A stretch of DNA of 64,000 bases from assembly GCA_035771165.1 (NCBI GenBank), contig JAWNZC010000225.1:623501-687500 (forward strand), read 5' to 3'. Origin of the DNA: Paragorgia papillata. Taxonomy: Eukaryota; Cnidaria; Anthozoa; Scleralcyonacea; Coralliidae. The position numbers and the translations under genes were made by a program. Shown here piece by piece: positions 46,552 to 56,468 of the stretch. Numbering within the stretch: position 1 is the first letter of the stretch; every line of letters begins with the position of its first letter. The notes under the pieces were generated by a model. The model was not told the origin of the DNA. It worked only from the letters and a program-made list of their open reading frames with translations, and searched no databases.

Positions 46552-48743
46552 GTAATAATAATAATAAACTTTATTTACCACCTTGGGCTTAGAATTACGG
46601 TGATATTACAGATAAACGATTAATAATTTGTACACATATGTACACATGATAAAAACAGTGGTTAAATTACTTGAGAATGTAACTCTTACTGTCCATTTTA
46701 ATAGCTAATATTAAGTTATACTAAAACTAGATAAAGGTAAACTATGGTAAAAATTTAGTTAAGAAATTCAAGCCATGCCGCTCTCGGAGTAAATGAGTGT
46801 TGATGCCTGTCTGTATACGATATTGGGGCTAAAAGTGTATTTGAACTTGTCCTTAAATTGTAATTATGGTCTACAGCCTCATAAATAAATCGTTTACAGT
46901 GGTGTGTTTCTGAGTCCCGAATCTTGTTGTATTCTTTTCTTGTTATTCTGTCCCGCCGTGATGCAAGCGACTCGAGGGTGTCTCGGTAGACCAATGATAT
47001 CAAGACATCGGTTTTTAACTCTTTCAATATCATCCTTTAGATAATCTGGCAGACCTCCCCAGATTGGTGCTGCATATTCCAGAAGAGGTCGTATCTGTGT
47101 ACAATAGGTTGTAAGTCCGATATTACTTGGAAGATTAGCCTTCCTACAAGCCCTCACGTAAAAGATTATTTTATTCACTTTCTTAATGGTGGATACAAGT
47201 GTGTTCCATTTAAGATCACTTTGTACATCAACACCCAACAGCTTAAAATCTGTGACTTTCGAGCATCGTATCCCCAATATTAACTGGCGGGGGGGGGGGG
47301 GGGGGGGGGGGGCTAGACCAGACCTCATAAAACTTATCCACATATCTTTGGTCTTCTTAGCATTGAGCTCCATCTTGTTTTGGGTAGCCCAAACTTCAAG
47401 GTGATCCACAGCTTCTTGCATTTGACTATTTGATCCACAAGAGATAAATTCATATTGGCTACAGTCATCGGCATATTTACATGTATAAACTGATATTTCT
47501 CTAGGAATACAATCCTCGATGTCGTTGACATGAACGTTGAACAATGTAGGGGAAATAACACCGCCTTGGGGCACGCCCGCAGTCACTGTTCCTATTCTAG
47601 AAAGCACACCTGGCAGCTTGACCTGCTGCGTTCGGTTCATCAGAAAGCTCTGACACCATATCCAAAAGGACTTGCTTACTCCCATACCAGCCAACTGTGT
47701 TAGCAATATTCCATGATCAACTAGGTCGAACGCTTTCCGAAAATCAACAAATACTGCATGCACACCACTGTATCGGCTGCCTAGGTCTGTAGCATTGTAC
47801 CAGTCTTGAGTAATGCTAGTAAGTGCGGTGACTGTGGATCTACCGTCCGTAATGCATGCTGTGAGTCATTAATCTTGAGATCTCCCTGGTTAAGCTTTAA
47901 TTGTATCCTTTCCAGTACTTTAGCCACCTGTGGAAGTACTGAGATCTGCCTGAAGTCATTATTTATGTCCACTGGATTGCTTACCTTCGGTACTGGACTA
48001 ATAAGCGCATGCTTATAGGTACTTGGATATTTACATTGCAAGATACTAGTGCAGATAATATCATGTATAACAGGCGCTAGTTCTTCGTGGAATTGTTTAA
48101 GAATCCATGCGGGTACACCGTCAGCAACAGTTGCTTTTCTGGAATAAAGTGTTTTAGTATAGCCTTTACTTGTCCGATATTAGGTAAGGATGGAGACCTG
48201 TCTTCAAGTCCATCAGCCAGTTCACTCACTGTTAATGCAGTTGGTTGACGGACGACCCAGGGGGCAGTAAATGCCTCAAGTAGTTTGTTTGCCATTGACT
48301 CTAATTCCGTTTTGTTGGAGCAGTTGGCATTGTTCACTGTTTTCAGCACCACAGAGGGAGTAGATGCACTTAAACCACTTTCTTGGATTCATGTAGCGAA
48401 GATTACTTGCTTTATTCTCATAGTACCTTCGTTTAGCGTCCGAAATCAGTGATGCAACTTTGGAACACAGTTGTTGGTATTTATCTTTATCGCCTGTGAT
48501 AAAGGCCTTTTGTCTGGCTTTGATCTGACTCTTGATGTGTGGCGTCATCCACTCTTTATCGTTTGGATTATTAACTTCTATAACACCTCTCAGTTCATCA
48601 ATTTTGTTTGTTATATGACAGGCGTTGGTAACTATGAAAGAAGGTAGCTTGGTGCCCAAAGCAATATAAGTACAGTTCGCCGATACATGACTCCTTGCAG
48701 TATGTTGTCTTCTGTGGTCATGATTCTGTGAATGTTTATTCAA
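46552..48743 (-). pseudogene. LINE (CR1/L2-like) reverse transcriptase region
   Basis: Minus strand. 48276-48743 is the linker before the RT (RRYYENKASNLRYMNPRKWF); 47781-48352 has the first RT motifs; 46894-47763 has HAVFVDFRKAFDLVDH, the AGVPQGGVISPTLFNVHVND block and CKYADDCSQY (catalytic ADD). The C-terminal part reaches 46755 (FTPRAAWLEFLN). Frameshifts occur near 48300, 47770 and 46900. A poly-G run (47288-47312) expands a Pro-coding stretch. The 3' tail is a short (TTA)n, as in related LINEs. The endonuclease domain expected between ORF1 and the RT is absent. Confidence 0.82.
47288..47312. repeat. Poly(G) tract within the RT
   Basis: About 25 G, read as poly-Pro on the minus strand, after ILGIRCS in the RT thumb region. 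Likely a later expansion. Confidence 0.85.
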
Positions 48744-48781
48744 TCGAATGGAGGTTCCAGTGGATCAGAATGAAAATTTAG

Positions 48782-50088
48782 TCATATACTCTGAAGATAG
48801 CTACTAAAATTGTTTTGTAACAGAAAAGAACCATAATCGTTGAGATTGGTAAGTGTCGCCAAAACAGCTAGCTGGTATATATTACTATTGTCGATAAAAT
48901 CAAACCCGTGCGTACGACTGAAGTGACGAAGATTTTGATTCACAATTGGAATTTTTATTCCAGTGCGTCGATTAATGACGGCACTTGATACGGCAATTTT
49001 TGCCATGGGAAACAACGCCGTGCTCGCACTCTGGCTTGAATAATTAAGGTATGAGGTTTGTGTCGATTAACACTTTCACGCAGTCCGTCTGAAGTATTTC
49101 TTGACTTTTTCAGCCATTTCGATTGACAGAACACCTTACTACGAGAAGTCTGAGAGAGCTTTTTAGGGTCGACGTTTTTAGTGAAGGAATCACCAAGGCT
49201 AAGAACTTTGGACCTCGAGTTCACTTTCTCATCAGGCATATTCATTTGCGGGTTTTGATTACACACAAAATCCCTTGTCATCTCTCCTTGTGATTGTGGT
49301 GCCGTTGCTATATGAATACCTTTCTGTTTCTCTCTGTACGCATTTAGCTGGTTTTCGAGGGAGATCTCATGGCCGTGCCTATTGTTCTCTGTTTTACTAC
49401 GTGGGCTTAGATGTGCTTCTTGATATAATTGTGGCGATTGACAGGATGGTTGACTTTGTTGTGCCATTATTGTGTACATAGCTTTCTGTTTCTCTCTGTA
49501 CGCATGTAGCTGGTTCTCTAGGGAAATCCTATTGTTCTCTCTTCTGCTAAGTGAGCTAATATATTCATGTTGGTATGATTGTAATGGTTGATTAGAGGTC
49601 ATAGGTTGAATTAACATGCCTGAGATAATACTTTCCTCTACGGAGCCGAAATTATTCTCTACCTGATTACTTCATTCGAAATTTCCCAAACCTTCTTCCA
49701 TAACAGACTTCTCTCAGTCCCATATCCATTTGTGTACCAACTTCACGCCTTTCCTGAGTAGTTGTGTTTGAGCAATTGATATCTCCAGCAGACTCGCTAT
49801 AAAATTTGTTGTATAGCACTCTGAGAATCTCGATGTCCAACTTAACTTCAGCCATTTCCACGGAGAGTCGTCTGCACTCAGTACATTCACTCTGTAGGAC
49901 ACACTCAGATTGAAGAGAGTTTTCGCTGCGGCAACGGCTATTCTCCGGTTAACAGTTTCTTCATTTGGTGAAGAAACTTGTTTATCAGACATGCTGAGTT
50001 TCTTGTGAATAAATACATGACCACACGGGCAAGAGCGACAAGCTGCTGGAACAGTCTGCTCACATAATGGACAGCGTTTCCTAGTCAT
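48782..50088 (-). pseudogene. LINE ORF1-like region with zinc ribbon and SGNH esterase
   Basis: The minus-strand frame 49714-50088 starts MTRKRCPLCEQTVPAACRSC, a C4 zinc-ribbon-like motif. 48955-49617 has two copies of an ISLENQLxAYREKQK repeat, then VLSLGDSFTKNVDPKKL (the GDS nucleophile block of SGNH/GDSL hydrolases). 48782-49015 has the later part (HFSRTHGFDFIDNSNIYQ), where the Asp-x-x-His region would lie but His is not seen in the usual place. Esterase domains occur in ORF1 of CR1-group LINEs. Frameshifts near 49650 and 48980 break it. Confidence 0.65.
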
Positions 50089-50099
50089 CTCGTTCTCAA

Positions 50100-50980
50100 A
50101 TCTTTAAATATTACGTCCAGGATACCGAAAGAAACGGTTAAAATTCAGATAAAATCCAACTAAAATGACGGAGCACGGCAGTGCACGTCTGCTCAACTCG
50201 TTAGAAACCAGTATTACAACTCGAAAGAAACCAGTATTACAAAAACTAGTGTACTCCTACAATCAATCTAAACGCCATAGTATTGGAATAACACCAATTA
50301 TAAGAATTAAAGTTACTGTTGAATCGTTGAAACATTATCTTCTGTACTATGCTGAAGTTCAATAAAGTATTTACAAATAATGTATATGTCTTTCTGATAT
50401 TCCTTTGGTACAGGTTAAATGTATAAGTTACCACTTATCAACTCTCGTATAAAAGGTCTTGTCGAGTTATATTATAGTAAAATATAGCGTGGAGAGGGTG
50501 CGGCGTGTTCTTAAGGATTGATCAATTACCGAATTCAGTTAATTTAAAAGAGCGGCTATCTTTCGGGGTGCCCCGGGGGTGGTGGGGATATCTTTGGAAG
50601 CACCCCAGGGGTATTGGTATATCTTTGGTGGTGCCCCGGGGGTGATGGGGGTATCTTTGGGGGCACCTCAGGGGTATTGGTAGTATCGGGGGTGATGGGC
50701 TATCTTTGAACGGGCCAAAAGGCCTAAACGGGCCAAAAAAGGCCAAATATGGCCTAAACGGGCCTAATAAAAGCATCTAACATGCCAAAAAAATGTCTAA
50801 ATAATATTTCGTCTGTACCTTACGTTCTTACAGTTTCTGGATTCGAGTCCTCATACTCGCGATTGACTTCTCGATTGAATTTACGAGTACGGCAAGCCGT
50901 TCCGTGTATACACAACGGTTTTGGACTCTCGAATTAGACATCTCCTCAATCTAAGTATTAGTAATCAACTTTGATTTATT
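50100..50980. repeat. GC-rich minisatellite and unassigned DNA
   Basis: 50560-50700 holds about four loose copies of a ~38-40-bp unit around GTGCCCCGGGGGTGATGGGG and TATCTTTGG. 50705-50770 holds short repeats of AACGGGCCAAAAGGCC. The remaining sequence shows no gene. Confidence 0.7.
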
Positions 50981-51454
50981 CACTTTGCCCTACTGACATG
51001 CAACGGATTTTTACGCACACTGTGAGATATTTACCATATATCGGATATACAACCGTAATTAATAGACGCCTATACGTTTTGGTTACTGCTTGTTGTCAAC
51101 AAAGGTTTAGTTGTTGCGGTGTTTTTTTCATGAATGAAGAACAGTACGAAGAAGAAAATAGAGAATGGAGACGAGCGATAAAGCTTCGACTTTACCTACG
51201 GGATCATCAGCTTATAGAAAACCGCAGGGACGAAGATTTAAACACACAATTACTTCGAGCATATACAATCTTAAAACTAAAGAAAAGAAAGACACTACAG
51301 GAATGATCATATTATGTCAAGAGAAAATGATAGAGCCTTGGTGTCTTATCGTAACGATAAAATATCATATTGGTTAACAATTTATGCTAATATGCAACTG
51401 GAGAAAAGAAGGAAAAGAAGAGAATCTACGCTAGTACGATTTCCCAAGGCTTAT

Positions 51455-51833
51455 ATTGAAGAGACTCTCACTGAAATCAATCGACACATACATCTGCAAA
51501 CAACAGCTACGTTGGGCTGGCCATGTTGTACGAATGCCTTGGTCACGGCTACCAAGGAAGATGTTATCTTCGTGGGTACGATCAAAGAGACCCAGAGGGG
51601 CACCTCAATATACGTATGGTCGCTCTCTTTACAAAACCGAGAAGAAAGCAAACATAGAAGTCGACAAATGGCACGAAATGGCTCTCGACAAAGCAAAGTG
51701 GAGGGACATGATTAGAGACTTGAATTTATGACTTGTTTTTATATGCGCTGTGATCTTTGTAGAACCTAGTTCTGCAAAGCCTATTCCCTTCCTTGGGAAG
51801 GTATATGTCTGTCTGTCTGTCTGTCTGTATATC
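51455..51833 (+). mobile_element. 5'-truncated RTE-type LINE 3' end
   Basis: The plus-strand frame 51456-51731 has the RTE C-terminal signature QLRWAGHVVRMPWSRLPRK and GAPQYTYGRSLYK. The 3' UTR follows, then a (GTCT)n tail (51808-51830). It sits inside the ATPase C-terminus of copy B, whose sequence resumes with ATCGAGCGGATATTCG. Copy A lacks it, so it arrived after the duplication. Confidence 0.85.
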
Positions 51834-52930
51834 GAGCGGATATTCGAACAGTCAAGGGATAGGTTATACGAAGAGACTAAGCAGTTTTAGATATGTTAAT
51901 AATTTAATCGAAACAGAAACATTAGTGCTTATACAAACTTTTGAAAAGTTGTGATTGAGTAAACGTACTGCCCATGGGGACTAAGAAGTTTATCTGCGAA
52001 CATTGCAAATAATCGTTTACACGTAGAGACGCCCAACGCTAAAGACTTTCTCCAGTTTCTCGCTTCAACTTGCCCGCCCATTCATGCTCCTTCATGCCCC
52101 TTATTATCCTCCCACGACTCCCGATTATCCTCCCGGGTGCCAGGCGTCACACTGATTATTTAATGAGTCGGATTATATGATGTACTGTATGCCCATATGC
52201 CCGTGTTACCGATAGATCACTAAATAATCAAGCGTTTCTTGTGTAAAGACATATTTCTCAATAAAATATTTAAATTCTGTACCTGATATATGTACGCGTG
52301 TCTGTGTTTGATATGTTTAAGTTTAAACCAAAGCCTAAATAAATATTTTAAACTGAATGCTTTGAATTCTGTCTTATGCAAAATACACGTGTTCTTTTTT
52401 ATCTCTAATCCCCCTAATGATCCAAGCAATTGTTCATTAGTCACACGAATTCAGGCATGTCATAATTTATTCGAAATGCTTCGTTGCTATGCGTTTTCTG
52501 TGTCACAAATTTCCCAACGCTTATATCGTACGTTTTCCTCCTGGTTCCCCAACTGATTCTACAGACTAGACCTTAGTCTACATGATTCGCTACCATTCAA
52601 AGCCACGTTTCATGAACACCGTACGATTCTTATACGTATAAAGATCACAAAAGCGAACCAAATACCTCGTATATAATATTCATATATGAGCTTTACGTTG
52701 CTATGTGCCAGTGAAAATACGTTTGAAACCCCTCATCTCACGGCTTTTCGATTTGATTCGTACCCTCCCACGGCTTCTTGCCTAGACTTGCCCACGCATT
52801 AATACCTCTTCATGCCCCTTATTATCCTCCCACAACTCATGGTCACCCCTAAAATAAATGAGATATTCTACTTATATGCAAATCCAGTTATGTTTTAGTC
52901 ATTAGTAACCTTTAACGAGTTTTCCCTTTT

Positions 52931-53197
52931 GTGTTCTGCACATGCGAGAATCTTATTTTTTATACCGATGATCGACATCGTCTCAAGACTAACGTTTTAC
53001 CTGGAGAAAACGTTGTTTTGAGGTCTTTTTTTACGAAACAATCTTATCAGCATTCGCCTGTTTTGAACGCTATGTATACCTCCGATCAAAAAATGGAACG
53101 TATTGTTCAACAACTATTAGCCTTATATAAGACAAAACACAACATTCATACAAGAAAATCATTTATTACTTTCTCTCCAGTAAGAAAGATATCCTAG
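52931..53197 (+). pseudogene. Copy B of the 129-residue frame, shifted
   Basis: Same start (MFCTCENLIFYTDD) and body as 31085-31474 but frameshifted near 53150 and ended by a stop. Function unknown. Confidence 0.4.
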
Positions 53198-53283
53198 AAT
53201 ACATTTCATTTCTGGATTCTCCGCATTATTATATAATTGCCACAGTGTATACAATATCGACTCTGACGTGTTTTCTAATTGTC

Positions 53284-53412
53284 TTAAACGTTCAAGAGCG
53301 TCTTTAGCACTCTTGTCGCTTCAATAAACTCGTCCCAAATTAATCGTTCATCCTTTACAAAAGCAATGGCATCTTTGCAGTACAATTCCCATCTTTCTTC
53401 CTCGGTCATCAT
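53284..53412 (-). CDS. Small 42-residue frame found only in copy B
   Basis: It starts MMTEEERWELYCKDAIAF and ends ATRVLKTLLNV. It lies in a 172-bp stretch absent from copy A and is bounded by direct repeats of about 30 bp containing AACGTTCAAGAGCGTC (53286 and 53455). Either copy A lost it by recombination between the repeats or copy B gained it. The acidic, tryptophan-containing sequence looks protein-like, but no family is recognised. Confidence 0.3.
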   Translation of the reverse strand: MMTEEERWELYCKDAIAFVKDERLIWDEFIEATRVLKTLLNV

Positions 53413-53450
53413 GAGGCAATCTTACAACCACAACATTTTTCTAATTGCCT

Positions 53451-53663
53451 TTAACGTTCAAGAGCGTCTTTACGACACCTGATCTTTAGCACTCTTGAAC
53501 ATTTTTCCTCGCATAATTTCTCGATTTCAGTGGCGATGGCGTCTGTGTATATGGTCTCTATTAATGGAAACAGCTTTTGGCATTCAACAACGGACACTTC
53601 ATCGACATGTTCTTGATTTCCCCAGGCTTCACATTTACGATTTCTAGATCGTCGAGTATTCAT
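53451..53663 (-). CDS. Copy B of the conserved 70-residue frame
   Basis: Full-length counterpart of 30904-31116 with five amino-acid changes, start and stop kept. One Cys of the CxxC pair is Trp here. Function unknown; it belongs to the outer part of the Polinton-like segment. Confidence 0.45.
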   Translation of the reverse strand: MNTRRSRNRKCEAWGNQEHVDEVSVVECQKLFPLIETIYTDAIATEIEKLCEEKCSRVLKIRCRKDALER

Positions 53664-53922
53664 GTTTCAGTTCTAAATGGCTTTCAACAAACGTTCCAAA
53701 TCTTTCTCTATAGTCTCGAACAAGTATAGATTCGTCCAACGAACTTAGCCAACCAGACCAGGTGTAATCCTAACATCGTAATGTCCGAGCTTATATAACT
53801 TCATCCGCACTAACTATATCCCAGTCTTGTCCAAACATGTCCTATTATTCTGTTACTCCGTTCGTCATGCGTTCGTCATGCGTGACTCACGCTGAATATT
53901 AACTACTTCCGTTGGTGGAGTG

Positions 53923-53938
53923 GGGGGGGGGGGGGGGG
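53923..53938. repeat. Poly(G) tract at the outer edge of copy B
   Basis: A G run that is the mirror image of the poly(C) next to the outer edge of copy A (30546-30559). Confidence 0.85.
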
Positions 53939-53944
53939 TCATCT

Positions 53945-56060
53945 ACTGCCGAGCGAAACATCGAGTTTTACGGACCCGAAGGCATCAATATAACCCGATG
54001 GCTTTAGCCCAAGGGCGACATTGAAGCTTGAAAGAAGCGTTTTGTTATATGCCAAAGACTTTTAAAATACAAAATACAAAACTGACTCGAAACTTCAAAC
54101 GGCAAAAAGACTTCCAGATTGCACTCCGGTTTTGCCACACAGGTCATGTCAAATTATAGTCCGACTTTCTTCTCTCACAATCCAATCGGAGTTATCGGCA
54201 GTCGTTCAAGCATTAGTGTCGCGAAAAGCTCCATCGCTCGGGTTGAAACTAACGATAAAGAAAAGCGGCTACAAATTGACCGTTGGAAGCTCGGTCGAGT
54301 ACTGGGCGCTAGTTCAGACAATCAGCAAACAGGGAGAGAAATAAAGAATATCAAATTGGTCGCCCTACCTATGTCCGAAGCGCTATTTAACTACATTGTC
54401 AAAAAATGCTGTTTCAGTCAAGTAAACACTATACATTATAGGCAGAAAGCTAAAACAATGTTATAGCACAATTACAACCTCTTAAACACTGGCATTTAGC
54501 TAGGGAATATGACATTTCAGAATTTAGTTAGCCCCCTGTGGTGCTGCTGATATCCCGACGCTTCTCGCAACGATACTCACAACGGTACTCACCAGAAAAA
54601 TATGCAATAGAGCGAAGACTGTTATTTAAAATGATATCTTATATAGACCCTCCTTGTGGTATGTTATGTTTGAATAAGAGAATAATGCATTTCTACAATT
54701 GACGCTTTTAAAATACGTTTTTTACAACGATACTCGCTATATACTATAAATAACTTGATCTTATATGTCTCCTTTTATGCTACGGAAGTGAGCATCGTCG
54801 CCGCTTAAAGTCTATTTTATGAATGAAACAGCAGTTAATACCTTTCATAGAAACCAACACAATGCTGGTAACACTAGCAAACAGCCGAAGTGACCAGTTT
54901 TCGTGAAACAACACAGATTTACCGAAATAATTCCCATGGTAATCAGTGAGTATCGTGGTGAGTACCGTGCGAGCACAGTGCTGGCATTAGTAATAACAAT
55001 CGAATATCAAGTTATATTTGTTAATAAATTAGCCATTATTTCCACGTGTTATCGCTGTTTATACTGCTACTCTCGTGCATGATGTGTATACTAATGAAAA
55101 CCTAAAACAATTTTCAATATATTACGCAATTTACTTGTTTGTATTAGGTGTTATTGAATGTCTAAAATTCCGTGCTTTTTGATCGAAGTTCATTTCTACA
55201 ATATTGCTTTCCGTAGTGAAATTGAGTAACGCACATATTCTATGACATTTGTAAAATTAATAAAATATTCGCTATCCAAACAGCGTTTTCGCTTACATGC
55301 GCAGAACACATGAAACGCTGCGCACCTCAGGTTAACACAAAGACGTTTCAATTCCCCTTTAACGCGAAGTCGTTTTAAGTGAAGGGAATATTGCATAAGT
55401 TAAACTCTCCACATACTTAAAGAAATGCGTAATCGATTGATTGTGAATAAATTTAAATTATTTTTTAGATAAATCAAGCTTTTCCAATCGCATTGTCACG
55501 AGGCGATCACTTTCATTGTAGTATGTTTTCAATAATTCGTGCAAAGACGTCTTAATCAATAAAATAACTTTTTTGGGAGCAATAAACACAACTAAATGCC
55601 TTTAAACTCCATATAATAAGTCTGTCACCAACAAAATGTCAACATTTCACTCAATTATTGCTATTATTGTTTAAAACCCAACTACATAACAGCTAATGTT
55701 CTATTAACGGAAACTGTTTTCTCAGACAATCATTTTCAAAAGCCTTGGGACATTTGCATCCTTTTTCGGTTTTCCAACTCCCCGGCCCCCTGTTCAATGT
55801 TGTATACCATGTTTACGGTGAATTTTGCCGGAATTGTTAATTTGTTTCATTAGACAACATTGTAAAGGGCGTGGGAGGGAGGGTTGTGTACATATCGCAA
55901 AATAGACGATGTTGAAGGAGTATATTTAGAAAAGCTCAAGTGTCCCAACTACTTTTGAAATTGATTGTAATACACCACAGAATAAAGATCACGTAATATA
56001 TCAATCTCTTTAATAACTATAAACAATTTGTTCATGACTCAATTTCTTGAATTTGTTCTT
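53945..56060. repeat. Non-coding DNA bounded by a 140-bp inverted repeat
   Basis: About 54200-54345 (plus) and 56062-56205 (minus) match closely: both contain GCTCCATCGCTCGGGTTGAA, TTGACCGTTGGAAGCTCGGT and GGCGCTAGTTCAGACAATCA. The right arm has 14 extra bases. The 1.7 kb between them has no recognisable gene. The arms could be two insertions of one dispersed repeat or the ends of one element. Confidence 0.6.
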
Positions 56061-56468
56061 GACTGAATTTCTGTTTGCTGATTGTCTGAACTAGCGCCCA
56101 GTGCTCGACCGAGCTTCCAACGGTCAATTTGTAGCCGCTTTGGAGGCCGCCGATGTTTATCGTTAGTTTCAACCCGAGCGATGGAGCTTTTGGCGACGCT
56201 AATTCTCTTCATTGCACTGTTTCCGTCTTCATTGCTGACGTCAGAGGGAAACTGCAATGTTTCCCTCGGCAGAAGAAACATTGAGTTTCAGAGTCAGCTG
56301 TTATCCGCGTACTTAACAGTTACAAAGTTTTTTAACCGATCAGTTCGAGTTTTTATAGGTCATTCGACCTTTCCGGATCTCAAAGAGTATTTATGGTTGG
56401 AAGTAATACCTTGGATACGGATAAGAGCATAAAGCGGGTTATCTGGTCGAATCTTTGTGACAAATCTT

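Larger units (their letters stand above)
45246..51191. mobile_element. 5.9-kb insertion splitting the ATPase gene
   Basis: TTACCT stands at both edges (45240-45245 and 51192-51197) and the uninterrupted site is seen in copy A at about 32835. The insertion carries a minus-strand LINE (46552-50090) and flanking sequence with no gene. Its ends (GTTTGTCGATCTCG and AAGCTTCGAC) are not inverted repeats of each other. It may be several nested events. 45300-46550 holds nothing recognisable apart from an AT run (45551-45571). Confidence 0.55.
43806..53922 (+). mobile_element. Polinton-like segment, inverted copy (B+C), heavily interrupted
   Basis: Collinear with copy A in reverse: 43806-43842 matches 33466-33430; 44771-45245 matches the ATPase from Walker A to position ~32836; 51192-53922 matches 32840-30643. 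Interruptions are the foldback element with 117 bp of unrelated sequence (43843-44770), a 5.9-kb insertion (45246-51191) and an RTE insertion (about 51455-51833). Outside these, order and spacing are the same as in copy A. Confidence 0.7.
51192..53922 (+). pseudogene. Polinton-like copy B: ATPase C-terminus and outer segment
   Basis: Plus-strand C-terminal ATPase frames (51194-51454, with LIENRRDEDLNTQLLRAYT and SYRNDKISYWLTIYANMQLE) match 32517-32840 inverted, with a frameshift near 51305. The RTE fragment interrupts the last codons. After 51834 the non-coding interior and the small frames follow in the reverse order of copy A. Divergence from copy A is low, mostly single substitutions. Confidence 0.7.

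Noticed and set aside
50971..51306. 111-codon protein across the 51191 junction
   Set aside because: The first half belongs to the inserted DNA and the second half to the ATPase, so the fusion is accidental.
30643..53922. One complete, functional Polinton
   Set aside because: No PolB, integrase, protease or capsid gene was seen, and both ATPase copies are broken.
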